A stretch of 64,000 bases of DNA from Escarpia spicata. Its lineage: Eukaryota > Annelida > Polychaeta > Sabellida > Siboglinidae. The stretch's first letter is position 1, and the number at the start of each line of letters is the position of its first letter. The notes beneath the pieces are model-generated. The model saw only the letters and a list, made by a program, of their open reading frames with translations. It ran no database searches and was not told the origin of the DNA. The translations under genes were made by a program, and so were the position numbers. Location of the stretch: the NCBI GenBank assembly GCA_963995525.1, contig OZ023213.1, forward strand, positions 52,368,889-52,432,888, in the 5' to 3' direction. This document shows, one piece after another, positions 27,293-40,349 of the stretch.

Positions 27293-27928
27293 TGACCTAT
27301 CCATCACGTTACCTCTTGCCTAATAAAACTCCGCCAAGCTATTACCAACCACGTGGTGGGTTCGGACATTCGGTCGTATGTTTTGTTGAAACTCACAAAA
27401 CACACAAATGTTTCTTTGTGAGAAAACCATAAGGCAAAGTTTTTAAAGTGACAACTGTATGCTGTAATGTTTGGTTTATGATATATCATACATCAATAGT
27501 AATGTAATTCACCTATATTTCTATTGTCCACATGGCAAAGGCAAAGCTTGACGGAAGTCACACGCAAAAATTGAATTGTGACGTAGTCAAATCGCGACGT
27601 ACTAGATACATCAATTGACGGCTCGTCTACGTCGCGGTTTGCTACATCAAAATCAAAATGATACATGTGATCTCCGTTAAGCTTTGTCTATGCCAACAAT
27701 GTTGACAACGGTTATATATGTGATTTACATTAAGATTGCGCCATGACATCTCCTAGATCAAACATTTCCGCATATATTTGCCACCTTTAAACTTTGCCTT
27801 ACGTTTCTCTCATAATAAAAATAATTGGGGGAGCCAGAATTTCAAAAAAATATACAACGGAATGTATTTGTTGATGGCTTGACGAATATTTTGTCAGACA
27901 ACAATTTGCACGATGGATCCGTCAATTG
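27293..27928. repeat. Foldback / MITE-like inverted repeat in intron 9 (copy 2)
   Basis: Duplicate of 5153-5788 within the large repeat. Same arms and centre. Confidence 0.7.
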
Positions 27929-28029
27929 AAATACACAATTTATAAGATCCCTGTAATTGCACCGCAATGATACGGCTACAATTTAGGTTTTGACTAGTAT
28001 AGTAATTCAACGCTCGCACATATTTTCAG

Positions 28030-28385
28030 AGGGCATGAACAAGCCAGACATCAAGCCAGATATCAACAACCCGGTACGTGCCATGGGAGGCAAGAAGCCA
28101 GGCAAGACGCCGGACCATTCCAAGGAGGAGAAGCCGGACCATTCCAAGGAGAAGCCGGACCATTCCAAGGAGAAGCCGGACCATTCCAAGGAGGACAAGC
28201 AGGACCATTCCAGGGAGGACAAGCCGGACCATTCCAAGGAGGACAAGCCAGACCAATCCAAGGAGGACAAGCTGGACTATCCAAAGGAGGACAAGCCAGA
28301 GACACCTTCCGGCGAGAAGCGAGACATGATGAGGACACTTGAGATGATCTCTCGTCTCCTCGAGACACGCGCAGACAATAATTAG
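28030..28385 (+). CDS. Copy 2 exon 10 (C-terminal repeat tail)
   Basis: Identical to 5890-6245; stop TAG 28383-28385. Residues 276-393 of the joined frame; eight [12 protein letters not shown] repeats and the conserved [17 protein letters not shown] end. Confidence 0.75.
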
Positions 28386-28775
28386 CTCCGTTTGTTTCCA
28401 CACGCGGTCAGACCGTTGGACAAACAGCTTAATACTACGTGAGTTACTTCTTGCCCGTAACGGCAAACATTGTTAGCGGGAATTCTAACATATTTTGCTA
28501 AGGTAAAACAGTATGGTCTAACGTTTGAATACTCACTTTCGTAAGACTTAGCGGAATGTCTGTTCACACACACCGATTCACTGCTAATGTTGCCTGTAGG
28601 TTTGGTTAACATTTTATGGCGTCGCTGGTGTCATTGACGATCAATCCAGCAGGAAACGCACACGCTGCATGAGTAAAATAATCTATAATTCACATTTCCG
28701 CTTAAGTATGATTAAAGTTATCTTAGCGTTATCAGCTACGTATTATTGTGATCATTGTTAAGCAAGTGTCTGTTT

Positions 28776-28781
28776 AATAAA
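28776..28781 (+). terminator. Poly(A) signal candidate, copy 2
   Basis: AATAAA at the same distance from the stop as in copy 1. Confidence 0.45.
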
Positions 28782-28950
28782 TCGTTATTATTACGTACAA
28801 CTGGTGTTTTTCACGTGTACGTGACGATTGCTGATATGCAACAGTACAGAATGCGTCAAAATGTTGTGCCACATACGTACATACATCAATATATACGCAC
28901 GTGCACGCATCCATATATGCATACTTATATAAAGCCACACATGCACACAT

Positions 28951-30402
28951 CAGGGATGAGAGTGACATTTAGAGAAAAAACCGGAAATTTTGCTGTGGCC
29001 CACATTTCAGCCCGAGAGGACTGTCTCATCTAACCGGGGGGGGGGGGGGGGGGGTATTGTTTAATTGTAGACGACATATGGTGTATTTTGAGCAATATTA
29101 AATAGGAAATCTTAACATTTCCAATAGCAAACAAGTACACGGACTCACGCACACATTGTCATAGTACTAACTCACTTGGTAATGATATTTTCTGGGCTGA
29201 GCCCGAGTTGGCTGACGGGCAGGTTTCTCCTTGGCCAGCTTTGTCAAAGCAGCCCGTTGATGGGCCATTGTAGCTTTCTTCGTTGCCAGCTCAACTACTT
29301 CCTTAGCTTTGTACTTGGTGGCTGCCTTCGTCTTTGACATGTTCTGCTCAGTTTTCTTCTCCTCCATCTTTCCTTCCTCGGCAAGATGCATGGAGTACAT
29401 TTTGTGTGCACCCCCGTGTTGTGAACGAGGCGACCAGTCCTGTTTGTGGAAGTTCTGTATAGCAGTCTTGTTGCTTGCCATGAGTGAGTACTTCACTGTC
29501 TGGATAGTGTTGAATGTACTAACATTCTTTCTGGCAGTGACGGTATTCATGATGCTAGACATGTGACTAAAACACCCTTCCACTCGAGGACCATGAAAGC
29601 AGCTCATCATTGCAGCCACCAGCTTTGACAAGGCTGGGAACTTGCCAGTAGAGAATATGGTAGCCCACCACGAGTCCAATCTGGAACTTGTGGAAGTGTG
29701 TTGTCTACAATGGAATCGGCGAACTTGCATGTGATACGCCCTCTGTTCAGGTTCTAATAGAACATTGGTGACCAGCGTGGGCAGTGCCAGCGTGTGTACT
29801 TCAATGCCTTCGGTTCCCTTCTGACTGTAGCCTGTAGGATCCAATCCGCATAGTTGACATCGGCCTCGCACCACAAACAGTAAGCTTTCCCTGGTGTTGA
29901 TAATTTATTGATGAATATATCCAACATTGTGTCTCCAGCCGATCTCTCCAGCCACGCCCAATTCCACTTATTCTTGACACTTTTGTCAATGTTCTTCACG
30001 CAACATTTGTCTTGCCGTACAACAAATCGTGGATTAGTCCTTGTGTTCGAACATGATCGACATCTCCACAAAATACATCGTCGTTTCCTATTGGTCCACT
30101 GCTTTTGTACGCGCACTTCGAAAGCGCTGAAGCGAGCAGCCGACAGAACTAAGGGGTTTACTTTGCATATTCACGGGTTCGGTTAGGTCGGTTCTGTCTC
30201 TAATCGCCAGGCAGCGTCATTAACAAGTGGCGACACCTGGTGGATAGATGGTTAGCTCAATCCGCAGATAGATCGTCAGTGAATAATTGTTCAGGATTTT
30301 ATTCATTTTTTTTCTCCTCGGATTTACACGATTCACAAAAGTTATCTTTGGAGCAGTATAAAAACCGGAATTCCGGAAAAAACCGGACATTTCTCATCCC
30401 TG
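28951..30402 (-). mobile_element. Degenerate hAT-type transposon (second copy)
   Basis: Duplicate of 6811-8263 with the same terminal inverted repeats (28951-28961 and 30392-30402) and the same broken minus-strand frames. Confidence 0.65.
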
Positions 30403-30560
30403 ACACACGCACACACGCACACACACACACACACGTATATATATACACACGCACACGCACATGCATGCACGCGCACGCAACCATACATCAATACATACGC
30501 ACATGCACGCATCCATACATCAATACATACGCACATGCACGCATCCATACATAAAAGCCC
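30403..30560 (+). repeat. CA/ACGC simple sequence
   Basis: Duplicate of 8264-8430. Confidence 0.8.
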
Positions 30561-31018
30561 ACATGCGCACGCACGAATTGTACGAACACACCCATTATTG
30601 TAGGGCATTATGTGTATGACCAAGACAATGATGAAGCACAATGATGATGATGATGATGACTTAATTACACGAGCGATTGTTTGTCCGTTTAGTTGGGCAC
30701 ATCATCGCGCGCCACGGAGCGCTGCTGATATTGCCATGACAAAACGACGACGTTAAGTTCATCCGATAATCTCGCTGCCTGCCAAAATTCGGCGGTTTGT
30801 GTTTTAGCCAATAGTGGTTGATATAGATATAGCGTGTAATGTTCGGGAAATAGTATATATATATTTCAATACACAGTACCTCTCAGCCACTCGTGACAAT
30901 GGTTGAACTGGTCATATATGTGGGGAGTTCCTGTAACTGCTCTTTGATGTGGGGAGAGTGCGAGAATGACCGGCAGAAACAGATGCAGCTGGGTAATTAA
31001 TTCAGTGAACTTCCGCAC

Positions 31019-32652
<1,634 letters not shown>

Positions 32653-32939
32653 GCTGCATGAGTAAAATAATCTATAATTCACATTTCCGCTTAAGTATGG
32701 TTAAAGTTATCTTAGCGTTATCAGCTACGTATTATTGTGATCATTGTTAAGCAAGTGTCTGTTTAATAAATCGTTATTATTACGTACAACTGGTGTTTTT
32801 CACGTGTACGTGACGATTGCTGATATGCAACAGTACAGAATGCGTCAAAATGTTGTGCCACATACGTACATACATCAATACATACGCACGTGCACGCATC
32901 CATATATGCATACTTATATAAAGCCACACATGCAAACAT

Positions 32940-34393
32940 CAGGGATGAGAGTGACATTTAGAGAAAAAACCGGAAATTTTGCTGTGGCCCACATTTCAGC
33001 CCGAGAGGACTGTCTCATCTAACCGGGGGGGGGGGGGTATTTTTTAATTGTAGACATATGGTGTATTTTGAGCAATATTAAATAGGAAATCTTAACATTT
33101 CCAATAGCAAACAAGTACACGGACTCACGCACACATTGTCATAGTACTAACTCACTTGGTAATGATATTTTCTGGGCTGAGCCCGAGTTGGCTGACGGGC
33201 AGGTTTCTCCTTGGCCAGCTTTGTCAAAGCAGCCCGTTGATGGGCCATTGTAGCTTTCTTCGTTGCCAGCTCAACTGCTTCCTTAGCTTTGTACTTGGTG
33301 GCTGCCTTCGTCTTTGACATGTTCAGCTCAGTTTTCTTCTCCTCCTTCATCTTTCCTTCCTCGGCAAGTACATTTTGTGTGCACCCCCGTGTTGTGAACG
33401 AGGCGACCAGTCCTGTTTGTGGAAGTTCTGTATAGCAGTCTTGTTGCTTGCCATGAGTGAGTACTTCACTGTCTGGATAGTGTTGAATGTACTAACATTC
33501 TTTCTGGCAGTGACGGTATTCATGATGCTAGACATGTGACTAAAACACCCTTCCACTCGAGGACCATGAAAGCAGCTCATCATTGCAGCCACCAGCTTTG
33601 ACAAGGCTGGGAACTTGCCAGTAGAGAATATGGTAGCCCACCACGAGTCCAATCTGGAACTTGTGGAAGTGTGTTGTCTACAATGGAATCGGCGAACTTG
33701 CATGTGATACGCCCTCTGTTCAGGTTCTAATAGAACATTGGTGACCAGCGTGGGCAGTGCCAGCGTGTGTACTTCAATGCCTTCGGTTCCCTTCTGACTG
33801 TAGCCTGTAGGATCCAATCCGCATAGTTGACATCGGCCTCGCACCACAAACAGTAAGCTTTCCCTGGTGTTGATAATTTATTGATGAATATATCCAACAT
33901 AGTGTCTCCAGCCGATCTCTCCAGCCACGCCCAATTCCACTTATTCTTGATACTTTTGTCACAATGTCCTTCACGCAACATTTGTCTTGCCGTACAACAA
34001 ATCGTGGATTAGTCATTGTGTTCGAACATGATCGACATCTCCACAAAATACATCGTCGTTTCCTATTGGTCCACTGCTTTTATACGCGCACTTCGAAAGC
34101 GCTGAAGCGAACAGCCGACAGAACTAAGGGGTTTACTTTGCATATTCACGGGTTCGGTTAGGTCGGTTCTGTCTCTAATCGCCAGGCAGCGTCATTAACA
34201 TGTAGTGACACCCGGTGGATAGATGGTTAGCTCAATCCGCAGATAGATCGTCAGCGAATTGTCCAGGATTTTATATGCCCTACCCCCCAACATTAATTTT
34301 TTTCTTCTCGGATTTACACGATTCACAAAAGTGATCTTTGGAGCAGTATAAAAACCGGAATTCCGGAAAAAACCCGGACATTTCTCATCCCTG
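32940..34393 (-). mobile_element. Degenerate hAT-type transposon (third copy)
   Basis: Terminal repeats CAGGGATGAGA (32940-32950) and TCTCATCCCTG (34383-34393). The minus-strand frames are further broken (33147-33350, 33347-33847, 33727-33981) by a small deletion near 33367 and an insertion near 33348. Confidence 0.65.
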
Positions 34394-34560
34394 ACACACG
34401 CACACACGCACGCACGCACGCACACACACACACACCACACACACACACACACACACGTATATATATACACACACGCACACGCACATGCATGCACGCGCAC
34501 GCGCACGCACCCATACATCAATACATACGCACATGCACGCATCAATACATACGCACATGC
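34394..34560 (+). repeat. CA/ACGC simple sequence, third copy
   Basis: Counterpart of 8264-8430 with different unit numbers. Confidence 0.8.
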
Positions 34561-35040
34561 ACGCATCCATACATAAAAGCCCACATGCGCACGCACGAAT
34601 TGTACGAACACACACATTATTGTAGGGCATTATGTGTATGACCAAAACAATGATGAAGCACAATGATGATGATGATGATGACTTAATTACACGAGCGATT
34701 GTTTGTCCGTTTAGTTGGGCACATCATTGCGCGCCACGGAGGGCTGCTGATATTGCCATGACAAAACGATGACGTTAAGTTCATCCGATAATCTCGCTGC
34801 CTGCCAAAATTCGGCGGTTTGTGTTTTAGCCAATAGTGGTTGATATAGATATAGCGTGTAATGTTCGGGAAATAGTATATATATATTTCAATACACAGTA
34901 CCTCTCAGCCACTCGTGACAATGGTTGAACGGGTCATATATGTGGGGAGTTCCTGTAACTGCTCTTTGATGTGGGGAGAGTGCGAGAATGACCTGCAGAG
35001 ACAGATGCAGCTGGGTAATTAATTCAGTGAACTTCCGCAC

Positions 35041-35042
<2 letters not shown>

Positions 35043-35102
<60 letters not shown>

Positions 35103-35126
35103 GGTGTGTATGTGTGTGTGTGTGTT
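35043..35126 (+). repeat. (TG)n microsatellite, third copy
   Basis: Short version of the array at 8882, with gcgtgggtgtgtatg kept near its end. Confidence 0.85.
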
Positions 35127-37931
35127 TGCATGGTGACAGAAATTGTCACATATAATCTGAGTAGCATTTCCGTTGTTGACCGCTCGCGATGAAAGAAACA
35201 GAGTGGAAATTCACTGGACTCGCAATAAAGCGATTATTTGATAATTTTAATATCTTTGTAATGTACGCAATTATTAAATAATCCAGTTATTATGATTATT
35301 TCATGTAATTCTATGCCTTTGTTTCATTAGAATTATGTTTTATTAATCACTAATGACCCTGACAATATATCAAAAAAATAACTGCGGTTACGCGCAGTTT
35401 CCACTTTGGCCCCACCTTCTCGATCTGTATAAGGCATGCTCATGAATTTTCGGGACTGTCCGTCAGTCTTCGATTAGCTGCGCCGAGTTAATAGACGCAA
35501 GAAAAACATCATCGACATATGTGTATTTTGATTAGCCTCCACCATGCGAATGAGTCATGACCGATAGAATTATCAAAAGGAAACGTGGACCAGCTGCTGT
35601 TTATGTCACAGTTTCAGCAAATAAAAGAAGGAAACATATGGAATAAACGAAGAATGAACATAGCGACAGCTCATGACAGACGAATTGATTTAAAAGAAAA
35701 AACACTGACATTCTTAAGAGCTCTCAAGACCGATTTTACACCATAAAATCGAGAATTATCCTTAACTGCGTTTCAATAACAATTCATCCTGGATACAGTC
35801 CATAAAAACGGTCTTAAAAATGAAATTTTTTAGACGACGTTACACCACTTTTTAAGTTTAATTATTATAAACAGCTAGATTTTACTAACTGCGTTTTAAT
35901 TTGGGTCCACATTCACACAGAGAAACTGCTGTTAACAGCTAAATAAATCATCAAAATGTTAGCGATTAAACGTTTGCTTTAGCATGATTTGTTTACACGA
36001 CATTAGCGTCGTGACCCGTTGTCGTTGACGTGTGCGTAGCTGTTTTCGGCTTCGGGAATATCAAGGTTGTTGTGACATTTGTTAATCAATTTTGAGCAAA
36101 GTTTAAGCTGTATCTAACTTAACCTGCGCACTTACTGCCCTTCATATTATTATGCTAGACGGCACAATTTAGGTTTAAGTTGTTGGCGCTCTCTACGCTC
36201 TTCTAAACTAAAAATTGTCAACAACGACGCTCCCGTCAAAACACTTCACCGTGTGAGACGCGGAAATATTGTCCTCTGTGGTATGTCAGCGGCTTCTGTT
36301 AGATTTCGTTTTAATTCTTCGCACAGTGAACCAAAAAGTAATATGTTGTTGATAAGTGAATGTTGGGCCGTATTTTCAAACACTTTTTGACAACTGTTCA
36401 ATCTCTTTTCCCAAATGGTGCCAACTGTATAGATTATCGATTATCATGACGGAAATATAGCTGTTTGGCTTTGCCTTAAGATTAATTTAACGATCACGTT
36501 AGTGAAACTCATTTTGAAAATACTCGTGTTGATTTTTCCGTCAGATTCTGTTGTAAGATGGATTTTCCTTAAGAGCTTTATATCTTAGTGAAACGGTCCC
36601 AGCTCTCCACGCACGAAGCCACCGGTGATATATTGAATGATTGGCATTGTTATTGTTGGAATATAAATACATACGAAATCTCGTGTTCTTTATTACTAGG
36701 TACGTGTGGCTATACATTTTAAAGTTTAGTTTTAATGAAACGTTTAGATAACATAAACTTACTGAAGCCGAGAAACATTCAATAATGAAACCATTTCGTT
36801 TGCACCATAAATCCACCTGCTATTTCAATAATCTGTATAAATGCAATGTTATGCAGTCGTGGTATAATATTAAAACACCATAGGTGGTTATGCATTTTTC
36901 TATCTACGTGATTTATTTTAGTTTGAAAAATGTAGATCTATAAAGAGTATAATAACATTCTGTCGACAAAATATTAACATTATATTGCATCAATGTAACA
37001 TGTTTTACTGTGTACTGGGAGTGCAATAATTATTTGTTTTGCCCATCATTTAGAGTAAAAGATATTGAATTTGTTTCGGTCGAACAACAGTCTCAATGCA
37101 ACATTTGTATGTGTGTAGCGGAGCGGACCACGGCTACTGTGAATATGATTAAGCATGTGGGCAAGACATGACACCGTATGAAAATACCATCAACTTAAGG
37201 TAGCTGCACCGGGTATCATGTCAGTTGATTTCTTTATTTTTTTCTTCACAGAACATTAGTAGGTGTCAGTATGAACATGTGTACTATTAAAAAAAAACAA
37301 GGCACTATCACCATATGTCACCAATCAGTCCTTTAAAAACTAGTATTTTTAGTGTTTCTGTGGAAAGTCCCTGTTCAGATTCTCGGAAACTGACGATGTT
37401 TCGATACTGACGATCACGTGTGCGGCAGCCCAGTTCAAACATAAATTCATTCACTATGAATGCAGATCATATAATCTGGTTATTCTCATGCCACTATGCT
37501 GTTGTATTATAATTACCTAAATGCATCACGCTGTCAAATCACCAAATACTGGCGGTAGTTTTGTTTATTCTCCGATAATGCCCGACCTCAGCCATGACAC
37601 GTGACTGACCCAAGCAGGTTTCAATCAATCTTGTCTACCACAACTAGTTCAATACATGGCCCTTCGTAACACAATATCATGAGACAACTTGGCGGGAAAA
37701 CGTTGGGGGGAAATTTCAGTAATAGAAGTTCTGTTAAATTCTGTTGAAATAAGCCACATGCCAGTAAAAAAGTCACACTTCTAAGCAAAAAACAAGCATC
37801 TAGTGACACCCTTATAATTGTAACAACCAGGATGTATTACTTAATGTAAGTTTTTATAAAAAATACAATACTTACAAAGCCATAACTTGGCATATGAACT
37901 CGACTTGTGTTTACCCAAAATTGCACGGGAT

Positions 37932-38905
37932 GGTTTTATGTTTGGTGAAGGGGTCGTGCCAAAAAAGCAGTACGGGATTTGCTGTCTTTCAACATTGTAA
38001 CAACATTTTTATGAAGTTGTATCAAACTTAATATGCATTTGTTTTAAAAAAAAAATCGTATGAATGTCAATAACATGTTTGTACTTACAACCATACACAT
38101 TTTTCTTTTGGGTAGTTTCTCAAAATGAAATAAATTGCTATTTTAAGGTGATTTTTGACATATTTTTAATTGTTTTTAAACACATTTAAATATATCTAAA
38201 CAACATAAAAATCTATTTTTTTTGATGTGGAGTATTGTTTTCTATCTGCGGCAAACTATGAGAACAAATGGTTAGCTTATCTCCAAAACTTATATTATAA
38301 ATTATTAAATCAAAAGTAGCATATTATAGCCGATGCAGCCACTTAAATTGGTGTTTGCATTAAAAACAACAATGTTACAGTAGACGTGTTGCCGAGGCGT
38401 TGATATGGATATAGAACAGGTTTTATGTTTGGTGAAGGGGTCGTGCCAAAAAAGCAGTACGGGATTTGCTGTCTTTCAACATTGTAACAACATTTTTATG
38501 AAGTTGTATCAAACTTAATATGCATTTGTTTAAAAAAAAAAATCGTATGAATGTCAATAACATGTTTGTACTTACAACCATACACATTTTTCTTTTGGGG
38601 AGTTTCTCAAAATGAAATAAATTGCTATTTTAAGGTGATTTTTGACATATTTTTAATTGTTTTTAAACACATTTAAATATATCTAAACAACATAAAAAAT
38701 CTATTTTTTTTGATGTGGAGTATTGTTTTCTATCTGCGGCAAACTATGAGAACAAATGGTTAGCTTATCTCCAAAACTTATATTATAAATTATTAATTCA
38801 AAAGAAGCATATAATAGCCAATGCAGCCACTTTAATTGGTGTTTGCATTGAAAACAACAATGTTACAGTAGACGTGTTGCCGAGGCTTTGTTACGGATAT
38901 AGAAC
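37932..38905 (+). repeat. 487-bp tandem duplication inside the spacer
   Basis: ggttttatgtttggtgaagg begins at 37932 and again at 38419. The two copies differ by a few bases. The other spacers have one copy (11840-12325). No coding content. Confidence 0.8.
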
Positions 38906-40150
38906 ATTTTGGCTGTTGATGTGAACAGTGTGTGGTGGACAACAGTTTGGTGAAGGACAAACTGTCTGTGCCTGGTCATTGGGACGGCTGTGAGCTATAT
39001 GTGTTAGTCGAATGAAAGACGGACCTCAATCGGTAGCGCTGTACACATAATGAAGTCTTCGTTCAACCGACTACGTCTCTTTGAAAGCACCCCCGAAATA
39101 ACCCTTTCACAAGCAATTACAATTATGGCAGCACGGCTTCCAGTATTCATTACGCCTTGTTGTTGACAAGTTGAAAAGTCTACACAAAGTGGCACATATG
39201 TGGCTTCCACATAGCAAAAGGAAGGCATATAGGTATTCTGAAAAGACCCATTCTAAGAGTAGACCTCTAAACAAAACATGTGATGACTGTTGCGTCCCAT
39301 AACTGAAAATTGCTTGTTGCATGCATAACGACTTTGGCCCAACATGAGAGAAGAAGAATCGTTGTTTTTCTCCGTGTTCCCTGCTGCACAGGGATGAGGG
39401 TCAGACACACTTTGATTTTCACCCAATCTTCTCATGTCGCTCCTCACGCAGTCCTCCCATCTCAGGGGTGGCCTTCTCCCTTTTCAGTGTCCTTGCTATT
39501 TTTTCACCTCTGCTCTCTTTGCTGGGTATTGCTCATTGAATAGGAATAAGAAGAAGCAGAACAGAACAACAAGAAGAATACGAAGACATCAATAAAAGGG
39601 ACAAGACGAGAAACAAGATGAACAGGAAGAACAAGATGAACATGAAGAACAGGAATAACAAGATGAACAGGAAGAACCAAAAAAAAAATACAAAATAAAA
39701 TTAATGGACTACTGAAGTTGAAATCAATTTTACGTTATCACAGAAATACTAGATATTCTAAGTGAACAGTTAAAGTGAATACGGCCTAAGCACATTCTCA
39801 CACACGTATATTAAAAAATTCAGTTTAGTAGCCAAACTGTTGACTGTAGTTTATTAATTTAGAACATTTCACCACGATTCTAGCGCCAGTTACGCACGCA
39901 CGAGCAGTACCTTTGTTTTGTCTGAACGCAAAGATAATGTATTACATAAGATAACTTAAGTGGGTCTTCCAACATGCAGACCAGTCCTTTTGTTGGCAGT
40001 CCAGGGGTAGACAGATTAACATAGTGGAAACGAATTTACCTTTAAACGACGCAACTCTCTTTAGTCAAACTCGTGAGCTGAGAAACTAAACCAAGCACAG
40101 TTGAAGGTTTTAGTATATCTTATACAAAACATCACATAAACTATTAGCAG

Positions 40151-40280
40151 TTTAACAACTTAAAACCTTCCACCCGAATCGGCCCATCTGACACAGAAGA
40201 GTATAGTGCGCATGCGCCTCGTTGTGCAATAAAAGACTGCCGTGCCCGGCAACGCAACGTGCTTGCTCTGAGCTGCGAAG
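40151..40280 (+). promoter_or_regulatory. Putative core promoter of copy 3
   Basis: AATAAAAG TATA-like box at 40228-40235, about 50 bp before the ATG, and an NRF1-like palindrome TGCGCATGCGCC at 40207-40218. The block is conserved with 13600-13732. This is inference from motif, position and conservation. Confidence 0.45.
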
Positions 40281-40349
40281 ATGAAGGTCACCGTCGTTCT
40301 CGTGTTGGTCGCCCTCGTCTCTGTGACTCTGGCGAAACCACGTGGAAAG
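40281..40349 (+). CDS. Copy 3 exon 1: signal peptide
   Basis: ATG at 40281, 23 codons, donor GTACGT, phase 0. [18 protein letters not shown] is followed by KPRGK. Cleavage after the Ala of TLA fits the usual small-residue rule. This ATG is chosen because it gives the hydrophobic leader and follows the conserved TATA-like block. Confidence 0.8.

Larger units (their letters stand above)
13733..28385 (+). pseudogene. Gene copy 2: ten-exon secreted modular protein with a stop in the signal peptide
   Basis: Exons 13733-13801, 19835-19907, 20514-20621, 21904-22023, 22934-22984, 25333-25440, 25818-25877, 26277-26393, 26798-26917 and 28030-28385. They join to 1179 coding nt (393 codons) plus TAG, with every junction in phase, which supports the model. 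The signal-peptide exon reads MKVDVVLV then TAG at 13757-13759 where copy 3 has TTG (Leu). Unless this is a sequencing error, the full protein cannot be made from this ATG. The rest is intact, which suggests recent inactivation. The protein plan is a Gly/Arg-rich segment, helix-like modules with four conserved cysteines, and a PDHSKEDK repeat tail. Its 3' half (from 22252) is nearly identical to copy 1. Function is not known. Confidence 0.65.
32653..40150 (+). repeat. Second, diverged copy of the spacer (matches 6524-13600)
   Basis: Begins gctgcatgagtaaaataatc, matching 6524 onward in the 3'UTR of copies 1 and 2, and runs to the promoter of copy 3. It differs from both other spacers by scattered substitutions and indels, unlike the near-identical 28385-32651 copy. 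It includes an orphan AATAAA at 32765-32770 with no coding exon in front. Confidence 0.8.
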
